Shown in pieces: positions 1-11,588 of a DNA stretch of 64,000 bases. A model generated the notes under the pieces. The model searched no databases and had not been told where the DNA came from. It was given only the letters and a program-made list of their open reading frames with translations. The first letter of the stretch is position 1. Each line of letters opens with the position of its first letter. The DNA is from Gigantopelta aegis (taxonomy: Eukaryota > Mollusca > Gastropoda > Neomphalida > Peltospiridae). The stretch is from contig NC_054712.1 in assembly GCF_016097555.1 (NCBI RefSeq), positions 42,194,999 through 42,258,998 of the forward strand. Reading direction: 5' to 3'. A program made the translations under genes and the position numbers.

Positions 1-781
1 CAACTTAACTGTACTTTTAAAAAGTGCTTCACCTATCGTTTATTCAGTTAAATTGTACAGTTGATTCTGTCAATGGGCATCTTCTTTGATTGGCCTTGAA
101 GCTTGATTGCTCGGCACGGGAATCCCGTTACGCGTAAGCGCCTTCCTGTTGGGTTACCGGTCCCAGTAGATGTGGCAAAATTACCAAACACCAATTGTGA
201 GCAGACAACTAGTCCATTGTTAGATATTTAGGAAGGGTTTTACTTGTCATAGTGATTAGGTGTGCTTGATATACTGGTACACAAGTTGTTTGCAAGAGTT
301 AGTCGACTGCCACGCTCGTACTTGTGATAATTGTTTTTCTAAAGCACTTCAAATCAAGGTGTAGTGGCAATTGATTTAAGGTGCTTCCACGCCGTCAAAC
401 CGCTTACTTTACGGACCAAGGCGTGTCAGGCCGCTACGCCTAACGGCCCTGGGGAAACCCCTGAGAGTAGGAATCGATACATAAGCAAGGCCAGTAGCAT
501 CGTGATGCATCAGTGTATCGTGACACCCCTAGTAGTAGGTGTCATTCATTGATTCAGATTTTATTAATTCATTTTTTTCTTCTTTTTTTTCTTATAAATC
601 ATTGCATTAATAATTAATTAATACAACCCCTGCCTTGAAACATTTTCCAAATATAGTCCACAGCTGTAAAGGTGCTGTGGAGAATGAAAAACTCCACGGC
701 ATTGCCAATTTACATGGACGATTGCAGGGGTTGATAATAAAGAGAGAATTTAAAATTCATATATATTTTTTCTTTTGGTAG
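1..781. other. left edge, no exon identified; CpG-bearing block and a small MITE
   Basis: Presumably upstream region or first intron of eIF2 beta. Positions about 88-550 are less AT-rich and hold CpG clusters and a short palindrome (ACGGGAATCCCGT), perhaps an unclassified repeat. No convincing first exon with a start codon was seen. Confidence 0.4.
614..735. mobile_element. small MITE, termini CAACCCCTGC / GCAGGGGTTG
   Basis: Perfect 10-bp inverted termini enclose about 110 bases. A second, diverged copy with the same termini and internal motif (GGTGC..TGGAGAA..ACTCCACGGCA) lies at 9029-9170. Confidence 0.7.
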
Positions 782-867
782 ATGTCTCACTTGATTTTGG
801 AGGTATGAAGAAAAAGAAGAAGAAAAAGATGCCATTTAACCTGGATGAATTGGCTGAAGCTCTCCCT
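782..867 (+). CDS. EIF2S2: eIF2 beta exon (first seen)
   Basis: Acceptor TTTTGGTAG, donor GTATGT. The first two bases complete a split codon, then [15 protein letters not shown] follows and the exon ends in phase 0. The ATG at its first base is out of frame (a stop follows after eight codons), so it is not the start codon. Confidence 0.88.
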
Positions 868-2008
868 GTATGTTAATAAATGTTCTTTTGTGTGTGTGTG
901 GGGGGGGGGGGGGGGGGGGGGTGTTGGGGTGTGACACTACTATATAGCATGGTTGGAGGGAATACGAGTCTACTGGAAATCTATGGTTTTTACCAAAATC
1001 TATGGATTTCACCATCTTTAGTACTTGCTCTATGGTATTGCAATACTCATGACACATGGTATAATAATTTTACTTAATGATTTTCGTATCTAATGTTCCT
1101 TATTTGAGTGGTTTTAGGCACCCTCTTTCTTGATCAAATGAGTTATAACACTTGAAATCATGTTCTCTTCATGTAAGTTGCCTAAGAATTGTATTAATAG
1201 TGGGTTTTGTATCATGAATACTAATTAATTTTAAACATTAATTATATTATTATTATTAATGTCTCACACCGGGACATTTAACACGTGTGTGAAACTTGTT
1301 TCTGTTCATTTATAGGGTGAGACATAACTCAGTGGTACAGTGCTCGCCTGATGCGCGATTGATCTAGGATCGATCCCCGTCGGTGGGCCCTGTGGGCTAT
1401 TTCTCATTCCAGCCAGTACTCCACAACTGGTGTAACAAAGGCTGTGGTATGTACTATCCTGCTTGTGGAATGGTGCATATAACAGATACCTTGGTGCTAA
1501 TCGAAAAGAGTAAGCCATGAAGTGGTGCCAGTGGGTTTCCTCTCTCAAAATCTGTGTGGTCCATAACCATATGTCTGAGGCCATATAACCTTAAATAAAA
1601 TGTGTTGAGAGTGTCGTTAAATAAAACATTTCCTTCCCAGGATATCAACGAACAGATCTTAATTCCGACGATGGAAGACAAAGAAAACATTGCTATCGGA
1701 GATGAAGCTGACGAGGATTTCTCCCTCGACTTCTCTGCCAAAAAGAAAAAGAAGAAAAAGAAGAAGGTCGACTTTGAAGAAATTGTTCAAGAAGAGGATG
1801 AAAATGGTTTGTTTAAACGCATTGTGTATCTGTCTTGACATAAGTTAATATCTGTTAGTATCTGTCGTAAGATAAGTTGAACACCATGGACCAAATTTAC
1901 AAAGCCTGTTTTAGACTTACATGCATGTAACTACATGTATTTACTATGCTTATACAGACAGACAGACACAAACACACACATACATATATATATATAATAT
2001 AATATATA

Positions 2009-2039
<31 letters not shown>

Positions 2040-5000
2040 CTGTTATAACATTTAGAAACTAATTTTGTTTGTTTTTGAAAATGAATTCTTGTCATGGGTA
2101 CACGGAACATTTTTTAAGTGCCAAGTCTTGATACTCTGTTCTTTCTGTTGTAGAAGACGTTGTTGATTCGGTTGGAGACAGTATGCAAAGTGCGAAGTCC
2201 TGGCACGGTTCCGACAGAGACTACACTTATGATGAGGTAACACAACTAACCTTTACTTGGCTAAGTTAATTATTTTGTGAGAACTGTAGCACAATACTAC
2301 GTAGACCAAGTGTCAGATGACCACACATTTGATACCTAATGTCTCTCTATTACCTATATAGGGTGTTATTCACAAGTGAAAGACTGTCAGATTTTGAAAT
2401 TTTAGGACACATATGAAACCTTGCTGTACTTATTCTTTGATGAAGCAGCTATTTTTAAGACCTCGCAAACTTTTCCAGAGTTTTGTTCCTGAAATTTTTT
2501 ATCTGTATGTTGATAAACCTTCCTTTCTTGTTACAGTTTCCGACTGTTTGTAAACTGACAAAATGTAGGTTAGTGCATGTGTTTTTAGAAATGTTCTAGT
2601 TCGTTCATGTGAATATAACTATTTTGTGTTTTTACTTGCAGTTGTTGACACGAGTGTTTGATATTATGAGGGAAAAGAATCCAGACATGATCGCGGGTGA
2701 GAAGAAGAAATTTGTCATGAGACCGCCCCAAGTTCTTAGAGTCGGAACCCGGAAATCATCGTTTGCTAATTTTGCAGAAATCTGTCGTTTGTATGTCATT
2801 TAAGGCTTCAGTACTTAAGACATTGGTTTCAAACAATGGGGAACAATTTAGACAAATCAAATCATATCCGTCTGTCCAAATGGAATGTTCCTTTTAAATG
2901 GAGGTGGGTCTTTTGTACTAGGCATGTGGTGTCCTGTGTGATTTGAAATCTTGTGGATGGATTTCGTCTTTTATTTTGTAATTTCAGGGCTCAAACCTAA
3001 CATTTAGACTACTGGATTAATTTTTGACAAAAACCACGTTGAGTGGGTACAAGTTTATAATTTTTACTCACATATATTCACTTAAATAATTTATAAATAC
3101 ATAAAATGAAATTTGAATCATTATGTATTATTTTCGTGGATTTTTATGATATTTTATATTAGTTAATGTTGACTAAAATTAGGCAAAAATCGAAAATGTT
3201 GCGTTTACTGACCGGAATTTGTGGCTAGCTGCCCAGTATTTATGTCTATTATTCCTGATAACAGTGGTTTTCAGACCCCGAACTACAATTCATATCCCAA
3301 TATTTAGTGATTTTCATTGTTGGCAAAACAATCAAATTTATTATCAAATTAGCTGTCGCAATCATTTATCGATCCCTGAAAATGACTGCAACATGCTGCC
3401 ATTGTTGTCAGGCGAAAATACTTGCTGAAAACACTTTTTCAACACAAAATTGCAAGCTATTTTCAAAACAAAAACCAAAACTTAAAGATACAGAAAGCTA
3501 AATTGTCTTCTGTTTCCTGTTATACAAGTTTTTCTGGTGAGTGTCATGTGCAGAACGGCGGGAAATATGAATTGGGGAATGCACTGTATACAGTGTACAG
3601 TATTGTCGACTGGCATGACGTCGGGTGAGATATCTCGCCTGCAGTAGTCAGAAGGTTAGCAATTCATGTTGAGATATAAATTGCTGTAGATCAGGAGCAT
3701 CACCCTCAATGATGGCAAAATGTATACACCTGGTGTACATTATCTGCCAATGTATAACATTTGTACTTTTAAATGTAAATGTGTCTACATACAGCAACAT
3801 AACCTTTGAGTCATGTTTATTTGTTCCATAAGTTACTTTTTAAAAAATGTTGTCGGTGGGTCATTTCACCATGGCAATTAAAACAAAAATTGCTGAGAAA
3901 GACATTCTCAAGTTCTAGCCCTGAATATGCATTTTAATAAGCTGCTACACAATTTATCTCCCTTTTAATTCAGACATTTAAACCTGTTATCTCCCTTTGG
4001 GCTGTAAAGGGGAAAATTAAACAAGTTGATGGAATTGTTATTGGAATCTGGGGTCCTAGTTATGAAGATATTATGTAGATGAACCAAAAATTAAATTGAT
4101 TTATTATTAATTATGTTTTATGTTTAACGGGTCCATTTTTCATCTTTTATAGTGGTATAATACTTGCTATTGATAAACACTTTATATTTGTTCTATTTTC
4201 ACTTGCAGGCTCCATAGACAGCCTAAACATGTGTTGGCCTTCTTGTTAGCTGAGTTAGGAACAAGGTAAGAACACTGGTAGATTAGTGTATCTAAACCCG
4301 ACTACCGTATATCTTTGCCTATAAGTCGAATTTTTTTTCACCCAAAAAATATTTTATAACTTGGTGGGTCGACTTATAAGAGGGTAAAAAAATTTCACCC
4401 AAAAATATTACCGTTTTGGGGATTATTTTACAAGTTTTATTGTTGAAGTATGCCCTGTATTTATACTCAAATATGTTAATTTGACATTTTTTTTTTTTAT
4501 AACCTTTTTTTTTTGCATTATAACGGTTTTGGTTATTTGAAAAGGCGTGCGATCTCACTCACATGCCAAGACAGCAGTCCACTCAGTTAAAATAACAGTC
4601 ATCACTAATAGCAAAAATGTAAACAATACTAACTACCTGTTGCCTGAGTTTATTTTGAAATCTGGTCACTGGCATTAATAGTTGTTCAAACAATGTTTTG
4701 TCAGTGATTAACTTCATCAATATTACTGAGCTTTCCCTTAAAATAGACTGATATCTGCAGAAATAGGGACACACATCATTTGGTACAAAAACCAGTGTAC
4801 TTTCCAGAGTTATCCTCCTTACATGTATTAATATGGCGGCAAAACGTGATTAACCGATGATACATGTACTTTCATTTTTATCGTAGTGATCTGTTGTCAG
4901 TTTTTATAAATAAAGTTGTTGTCTTTGCACAAAACCATGCTGTACAGTGCCATACGGTAACTGTCAAACAGCTTTCACTCTCTACTAAGGGAATATTTCG

Positions 5001-6333
5001 TTTTGATGCTATGTAGTTTGATTGGAATATTATTGTGATGTACAAAACGTGAAAAACGAAGTTTGTAAAATAATTTTCTTTTGTTCAGATATTGTACATT
5101 GTAACTTGTTGTTCTCATGTGCTGAAAATAAGAAATACTTCAATATTTATACGTTGTTTTTCATGGGTCGACTTATAAACGGGTCAATAAAAAAATAAGT
5201 TTTCAGGGCTTGAAATTAGGGACTCGACTTATAGCCGAGATCGACTTACAGGCGAAGATATACGGTAGGTGTTAAACGGTATAGGCTTTTCACTTGTTTT
5301 TACTACATTGATTGTTTGGTTCATGTTAATATTGGAAGAAGAGATTTGTCAGTTAGTGTTTAGCATATTTTAGTATGGTAACTCCGATAAAAATTATATT
5401 CATATCAATATGTTAATTTTGTAGTTTACTAAATACAAATAATAATAAAAAAATTGTAGAAATATGTTAAAGGTTTTTCTTTAGTTTTCCTGCTAAATAC
5501 AGGCATTGGTTACATAATGTGTACTTTATATGCTGGGCTGTTTTTATGTACATTTTTGTTTTCAGTCTATTCTGTGACTGCTTGTCATACTCAAAGATAT
5601 TTTGCTTTTCAGTATTTAAAATGTAGTTAAAGTGTATTTTAATTTGCAGTAGTTAAACGTGCATTTTGTTTTCCAGTGGATCAGTCGATGGCAACAATCA
5701 GCTGATCATCAGAGGGAAGTACAATCAAAAACAAATAGAAAATGTTTTGAGAAGATATATTAGTAAGTATCCATAATAATAATAATAGTAATAGTAATAA
5801 AAGTAATAGTAATAACTTTATTTATAGTATAGTGTATGTCAGAATGATCAAGTTTTGGAATCCAGTAGCCAATGTGCTTTAGTAATGTCATTAAACAAAC
5901 ACACACATACAATAATCTAACTCTTTCCCCCCAAAATATGTTTCATTCTTTTGTTTTATAAACGTGTAAATAGAAGTAGAAGTATGGTGGCGTTCTTATG
6001 AATGAGTTTGATTCCTGTCCTCACCAAAAAAATTGTGGTGTTTTAAACAGTCTAATGCATGTTTTTGTGCTGTATTACAGAAAGGCACACGGTTGTTCTT
6101 ACTGTAAAGTATTTACAGTTTCTAATGTAAGTTTTTATTTGTTTGTTTTTTTAACAGAGGAGTATGTAACATGTCACACCTGCCGGTCGCCCGACACACT
6201 ACTACAGAAAGACACGCGGTTATTTTTTCTCCAGTGTGAAACGTGTGGATCAAGATGTTCTGTGGCTAGCATCAAGTCTGGTTTCCAGGCCGTTACAAGC
6301 AAACGAGCCGCTATCAGAGCAAAGACTGCTTAA
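782..6333 (+). CDS. EIF2S2: eukaryotic translation initiation factor 2 subunit beta (eIF2 beta), 5' incomplete
   Basis: Part of the eIF2 heterotrimer that delivers initiator Met-tRNA to the 40S ribosome; cytosolic. The N-terminal lysine blocks of eIF2 beta bind eIF5 and eIF2B epsilon in known orthologues. Exons 782-867, 1641-1806, 2154-2236, 2642-2790, 4209-4265, 5677-5762 and 6158-6333 join in phase, with GT-AG at every junction, to give 266 residues and a TAA. Visible in order: lysine block [13 protein letters not shown]; a second block of nine lysines followed by [18 protein letters not shown]; the core [46 protein letters not shown]; and the C-terminal zinc domain with CHTC and CETC cysteine pairs, ending in [10 protein letters not shown]. 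This is very close to animal eIF2 beta. The first coding exon is not found: the first visible exon starts mid-codon, so the start lies left of or undetected in the window. Only two lysine blocks are seen, whereas vertebrate eIF2 beta has three. Confidence 0.96.
900..921. repeat. poly-G tract
   Basis: About 22 consecutive G on the + strand directly after a short GT run. Length is uncertain in any assembly. Confidence 0.95.
1316..1638 (+). mobile_element. SINE, tail type A, full length
   Basis: tRNA-like head (CAGTGGTACAGTGCTCGCC as A box; GGATCGATCCCCG as B box), the body shared by all copies here (GTGCATATAA...AAGAGTAAGCC), and tail GTTAAATAAAACATTTCCTT. It ends at the acceptor of the eIF2 beta exon at 1641. 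Confidence 0.9.
1641..1806 (+). CDS. EIF2S2: eIF2 beta exon with second lysine block
   Basis: Acceptor TTTCCTTCCCAG lies at the very end of a SINE (1316-1638); donor GTTTGT. Encodes [16 protein letters not shown] through a nine-lysine block to EEDEN, ending in phase 1. Confidence 0.92.
1984..2040. repeat. AT dinucleotide microsatellite
   Basis: Imperfect (TA)n with TATAATA interruptions in an eIF2 beta intron. Confidence 0.9.
2154..2236 (+). CDS. EIF2S2: eIF2 beta exon
   Basis: Acceptor TTCTGTTGTAG, donor GTAACA. Encodes the junction Glu, then [10 protein letters not shown] to the family signature [12 protein letters not shown]. Ends in phase 0. Confidence 0.93.
2642..2790 (+). CDS. EIF2S2: eIF2 beta exon, core domain
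   Basis: Acceptor TTTTTACTTGCAG, donor GTATGT. Encodes [16 protein letters not shown] through to EICR and a split Leu codon completed by the next exon. Almost identical to vertebrate eIF2 beta in this part. Confidence 0.96.
2985..3923. mobile_element. hAT-like nonautonomous element
   Basis: Left end CAGGGCTCAAACCTAAC, right end (inverted) CAGGGCTAGAACTTGAGA. The CAGGG terminus is typical of hAT. No transposase frame is seen. Clear 8-bp target duplications are not visible, so the boundaries are provisional. Confidence 0.5.
4209..4265 (+). CDS. EIF2S2: eIF2 beta exon
   Basis: Acceptor TTTTCACTTGCAG, donor GTAAGA. Encodes [18 protein letters not shown] and the first two bases of a Ser codon. 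Confidence 0.95.
4303..5267. mobile_element. 965-bp inverted-terminal DNA element in an eIF2 beta intron
   Basis: Begins TACCGTATATCTTTGCCTAT and ends with the near inverse of it, GGCGAAGATATACGGTA. Subterminal GTCGACTTATAA motifs occur in both arms. No transposase frame, so nonautonomous; superfamily not assigned. Confidence 0.75.
5677..5762 (+). CDS. EIF2S2: eIF2 beta exon
   Basis: Acceptor TTTTGTTTTCCAG, donor GTAAGT. Encodes [19 protein letters not shown] to ENVLRRYI, then one base of a Lys codon. Confidence 0.95.
5861..5903 (+). mobile_element. SINE tail remnant, type B
   Basis: TAGCCAATGTGCTTTAGTAATGT-like 3' end of the SINE followed by CATTAAACAAAC. Confidence 0.5.
6158..6333 (+). 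CDS. EIF2S2: eIF2 beta terminal exon, zinc domain and stop
   Basis: Acceptor TTTTTTTAACAG. Encodes [20 protein letters not shown], then CETC, the basic C-terminus and TAA at 6331-6333. The open frame continues upstream into the intron, but that part is not conserved eIF2 beta sequence. Confidence 0.97.
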
Positions 6334-6628
6334 AGTTTAAACATTTTGGGGCAGTTACTTCAGGAAACTTCACTGGTTGTATTAATAACTTGTTGTCACT
6401 TGGTGCTACAGCATGCCATTTTGGGAAACGTTAGTGTCCAGACAGGAATAGCTTTATGATATTATTAATAAGTATTTAAGTAAAATGTTTGTTTTTTAGA
6501 AAACTAGCACATATATGAAATTGTTAATTTATTTCAAGTGGAACCTGTCATTTAATATAAAAAAGAAAAGAAAAAAAAAAACCATTTAACTTTGTGCTAA
6601 ATGATTGGATCATGTTCCGATGGAAAGA

Positions 6629-6634
6629 AATAAA
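6629..6634 (+). terminator. candidate polyadenylation signal of eIF2 beta
   Basis: AATAAA lies 296 bases after the stop codon. It is the first canonical signal in the AT-rich 3' UTR. The cleavage site is not visible. Confidence 0.5.
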
Positions 6635-9028
6635 GGAACATATGTCATTTTAAACCAAATTTTATTCACAAATAGTATAGCAATGTCTGTATAACACACA
6701 AGATATAATATGTCCTTGAGTGTTAGTAATGTGGCACTGAATGTGAGTAAAATGGTTAATGATCTGACACTAAATATTTACTGTTGTTATTGATGTTATC
6801 CATTATTTCTTTCCATCAGTTTTAATGCTTGTAGGTACTGGGTTCAAATCCCAGTAACATCTCCAGTGAATGAACTAGTGATAGAATTAAAAATAAATTA
6901 TATCGAAACCCATAGTATTCACGAAAGAGATTAATTGTTGCAGATTGATAGAATAAAACATCTTTAATGCTAAACTTTAGAATGAATGTAATGTGTAGAT
7001 ATAATATATCTAGTTTTGGACTTGTATTAAGTCTACCCCTAAAGCTCATGTCACGGGTCTTTTTCCTCTCTCAAAGTCTAATGGGTTCCAATGGAAATTC
7101 TAAAGACCGAGTTAAGTATTGTTGACTCGAATTTATAACTAATAAATTTACCTAACTGAACACGAGCAAGGCATACTTTTTTTAAAGGCTGAAAATAAAT
7201 TTATAAATAACTTTAGCATAGTCTAGAGATCAATGTTTTAGTTATGTGGACACTTGATAAAGAAATCTAAACTGAATGTAATTTATTTTAACTACTGTCA
7301 GATATGGTATGAAAGAAATGCTTTGTTAATACTATGATCTGCTTTAATGCAGAATGTTTATTAACTATGATCTGTTTAAATGCAGAATGTTTATTTTGTT
7401 TAAGAAGGAGATGTCTGAGAGGGTGGCTACTTTTAACGATCACAGTTGTCGTATACAGTGTACATAATCCATGATAAAGTTGGGATTTTAAGAAGCCTAT
7501 GTAGTACACAAAATGTAAATTTTATTCCTAATTGACCTGTCATTGCTGATGCCTATCTGTTGACTCTGTGAACAGTTTGCATCAGATCTCTATGTATTTA
7601 ACTCTTTTTAACTATTTGTTGCCAGGATAGTTTACAATCAATGAATAGAATTGTTTTCAGTCAATAAATTGTCGGTTAGGTTAACTAACAACCAGCAAGA
7701 ATAGTTTTTAGTCCGTGACCTTTTCATTCAGGTAATTTATAATCAATGAACGACTATGGTATAATACAGCTAATGAATGGTTGAGTGAGATGAGTTACAA
7801 CCAATGAATGGGCAGCTATGGAATCTCTTAGAAGCAGAAAACAGCTGATAGATTATCTCAGTAAAGCAGTAAATATCTGCTTTAAGTTTAAATAATAACT
7901 ATGTTAGTTTCATGCCACGTCCAGGGCCATACCTAGCCAATAATAAAGGGGGTGGCAGTACAAAAAGAGGACTTTCTCCAGGTAAACAAGGTCACTTTTT
8001 CGTAACATCCTCTCCCCTTGTCCATTCACCCCTCCCCAAGGTGTCTTTGACCTTTCTTAGGGTCCATCTTGATTGGGGGTGGATGTTGTGAATTTTCTGC
8101 ACTATTTTTTTTTTTGTAACTGCACTCCCACTACGGCACCTGTATGACAGTGGAAATCTGCTGCTTGTGGTCTTTACCTGCAGTGTTCTTCACTCTTGCC
8201 ATGATTTCACCACACCGTTTCCACTTCAATTCCTCGCACACACACACCCTCCTTTTTGCTGAACTTGTGGAAGGAGTCTTAATTGCATTTGATTTCAAAT
8301 ACTTTATTTAAAAATAAATTATTTGGGGTAATGTTTGTCGTTTCCTTGTAGTCCCAGCCCATGTAGACGGATAAACATGAATCTGGAAAACATAAGGATG
8401 TATAATTTAAATCATTTATCCCCAGATAGTAACATATTTCGTTAGCAGCCAATTTGTTAATTTCATTTTCAAATGAACCAAGTATAATTCTTAGCTAATG
8501 GATCTTTACCAATGCAGGGCTAGCAATTGTAAATTTTAAAAACAATTGGCAAATTTTATTTCAATTTGGCAAAATAATTTCACGTTTGATATTTTGCAGG
8601 AAAATAACTTCATTTCTGCAATTCATTAAAGTTTAAGAGATAATTTGGCAAAATTTACTTCTCTCCAAGAAGTTACCACCCTGCAATCAATTGAAATGCT
8701 GCATTTTGTGGAAATAGCCTGTACTGAAATCCTGTATAATGTCAGTTATACATTTATCAGGGGTTCTCTGTTAATGTGTGTGTGTGTGTGTCCAGAGTTA
8801 TGTTGATTACAAATATCTTGAATTCTGATTTCAAAAGAGAGAAAAACAATAACCACATTAATGGTGTTTGTATGAGTGTGTGTGTGTGTGTGTGTTTGTT
8901 AAAACATACTGGTAAATTTAGTCTGTATATCTCTGTTCTATGCTGTAAATAAAGCTGGTTTGTTTACTCATGAAAAACAGTACAGCATCATGTTGATGTT
9001 GACTCTCCTTTCTTATTTGGCGTGTTTT

Positions 9029-9170
9029 ACAACCCCTGCAATGAAGAAAATGTCCACAGCAAAAAAAAATCCTAAACATAGTCCCAAGACGAAAAGGTGC
9101 CATGGAGAACTAACAACTACACGGCAATCTCCACGACATTGCTGATTGCTGTGGGTAATTGCAGGGGTTG
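9029..9170. mobile_element. small MITE, second copy
   Basis: Same inverted termini as the copy near 614. Flanks TGTTTTAC and GGTTTTAC look like an 8-bp target duplication with one change, which would fit the hAT superfamily. Confidence 0.7.
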
Positions 9171-9393
9171 GTTTTACACTGTACGATTTAATCACAGACA
9201 GAAACAAGCATGCAAGTCATGTGTCATTTTTGTGATAAGTGGATAGATATCTGGTAGATCACAACTAAAGTCCAAACCACTTATGTGTACAAGGATTTTT
9301 CCAGGCATTCTGTGGGTCAAAACAAAGACCTCTTCCCAAAAGAAAGTGGAACTGAAAATTACCAATTTGTATGTTAAAAATTCCCAATATATA

Positions 9394-9600
9394 CAGTGAA
9401 ACCTCTCAAAACCGGAACCTCTGTAAACAGGAATTTCCCCAAAACCGGAACCTTTGTAAACCAAAATTCTCCCAAAACCGAACATTTTTCAAGGTCCTTT
9501 TTGAAAAATCAGTACAGAAATTAACCTTTAAACCGGATACCTCTTAAAACCAGATATTTTACTTAGCCCCGAGGGTGTCTGGTTTAGAGGGGTTTTACTG
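9394..9600. mobile_element. pogo/Tigger-like MITE
   Basis: CAGTGAAACCTCTCAAAACC at the left and GGTTTAGAGGGGTTTTACTG at the right form an inverted terminal pair; TA flanks both sides. The terminus matches the pogo-type CAGTAxAACCTC pattern. Internal sequence is repeats of ACCGGAAC. Confidence 0.85.
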
Positions 9601-10226
9601 TATATATATATTAAATTGTCTGTTATAATAAATTAATTTAGCAGTGGAGTCCTGCATCATTCAGTGGCCTGGAAAAATATCCCAAGTATGATTTACTCGC
9701 ACTCATTTTCCCAATGAATCCCATCTGACATGGGACCCTGGCGATAAATCCCTCATGTAGTTGCCAACTGTGACAAATTATTTGGGGTAATTTTATACCA
9801 ATATGTCATGCGATAAGGTATATAAATGTTAATCAGCGTTTAACAGTACAACATATGTCATATCCAGGTTTCACATCCTGGCACACCTCTTGAAGAATAT
9901 TCCATGAAAGAAAAAGGGCGGATGGTGAAAACTTGTGTACTCTGTCTTGGGAGATCTTAGCGTGTACTTTATGTCTTAGGAGATCTCAGTGTGTACTTTG
10001 TCTTGAGAGATCTCAACGATGTTGATACATGTGACAGGTTTACAATCTAGTCTGGAATCTGTCGCTGTAATGTTTTTTTCACAGTCTGCACAAAATGTTG
10101 GAGAAATCTAATGGTAATTAAAGGCAGGAGAGTAATTTATCTTAAGTTTGAAAACTATGTGGTTTGGACTTTATACAATTTTTAATTCTCTTTTCTTTTT
10201 CTTTTTTCTAATTTCCTTTGCTTAAA

Positions 10227-10512
10227 TCACTCCAAACCTATGGTAATGGTGTGGCTAGAGTGTTTAACCAATTCCACATGTACTGCTCCCTCTGTGTTTC
10301 CATTGTGGATTATTTCCATTTTTAATTGATCTGGGACAAGTACATGGTATGTGCTGACATGTCTGCAGTAAAGTTCATGAAGACCTCTTGCTACTGATAT
10401 GATATTGTCTCTGTGGTGGCAGGTTGTCTCCTCTGGCACATAGACCCGAACTGCTGTTACATTGTGTGGTATGATGATGTTAAATATGCACTGCTTCCCT
10501 TCCATATCCAAG
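10227..10512 (-). CDS. possible orphan terminal exon, product unrecognised
   Basis: An open frame of 94 residues reads like protein rather than chance: varied composition, few low-complexity stretches, segments such as HNVTAVRVYVPEETTCHHRD and YHVLVPDQLKMEIIHNGNTE, ending IGLE and TGA. A usable acceptor (ACTTTCTAG, preceded by T-rich sequence) sits just upstream at 10513, and ATTAAA follows the stop by some 40 bases. There is no in-frame ATG near its beginning except a Met in the third codon. No partner exon was found. It could be the last exon of a - strand gene, a retrocopy fragment, or part of a transposon gene. I do not recognise the family. Confidence 0.3.
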
Positions 10513-11313
10513 CTAGAAAGTCTTGTTTACCATCGAATACAAAAACAAAAACAAAAATTCAGGGGGATGCAAATTGTGCTCTGAGCAAGTTTTTCACTCC
10601 TTATTTTTTATTCAGCTACATTTTCTGTAAAAAAAATTTATTCTAATATATCACAAAGGCACACTACCTCTACCAGGTTTCGGGTATATCATTCTGTATT
10701 AATTACATTTGTATTATTAGGTATAGTTGTTTAACACCAGACAATAAAAAATTATGTGGACCTAATTATTGGATTTAGTATTCATATCTGCTATACAATG
10801 GTTGAATGATGGGATAGGCCCCATGGGATTTTGTGGATTGGTAAGATGGGAGTGGGGGAATCGTTTTTGTGGGCACCTCATTACATAGCCAGTTCAGTTA
10901 TTGGACTTGGGACATTTTTTTCTGCATTTTAGGAAGATATAATGCCACAGTACTTTTAATTTTAATGTAAGTGTGGGTGCAGTAAAAAAAAATCCTGATT
11001 TGGGGGTCATGGCGCCAGGTTGTTTTGTAACAAAATGCTTTCAATAAGACACTGTTTAAATTCAAAACCTGTCCCAGATAAAACCAGTGAAATCTTGACT
11101 GTAACACTGTTTGCCTAGCAAAGTCAGTTAATTTTAGAACTCTTTGTGTATAATGGAATGTAGGGAATGAGAGTGTTTTGTATGAAAATGTGAGAAAAGT
11201 TACTTGATGCTGATTAATGATTTCTTTTGTTTTCTCAAGAATGTATGAATAAATTGGTTTGTGTACAAGGTATATTTGTAATAAATGAATACATAAAAAC
11301 ATTGCTTTTGTTG

Positions 11314-11588
11314 TCGAGGTAACCCAGTGGTAAAGTGCTTGCTTGATGCGCAGTCAGTTTGGGATCAATCCACGTTGGTGGATCCATTGGGCTATTTCTC
11401 GTTCCACCCAGTGCACCATGACTGGTACATCAATGGCTGTGGTATGTGTATATAAAAGATCCCTTTCTACTAATGGAAAAATATAGCGGGTTTCCTTTCT
11501 AAGACTATATGTCAAAATTACCAAATGTTTGACATCCAATAGCTGATTGTGCTCCAGTAGTGTCTTTAAACAAAACAAACTTTAACTT
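11314..11588 (+). mobile_element. SINE, tail type B
   Basis: Head AACCCAGTGGTAAAGTGCTT with B box GGGATCAATCCAC, shared body, tail ending GTCTTTAAACAAAACAAAC. Confidence 0.88.

Noticed and set aside
5998..6157. Upstream extension of the last eIF2 beta frame as coding
   Set aside because: Conserved eIF2 beta sequence starts exactly after the AG at 6157; the upstream part does not match the family.
10898..11302. 134-residue - strand open frame
   Set aside because: Low-complexity Phe/Leu/Tyr composition typical of AT-rich noncoding DNA.
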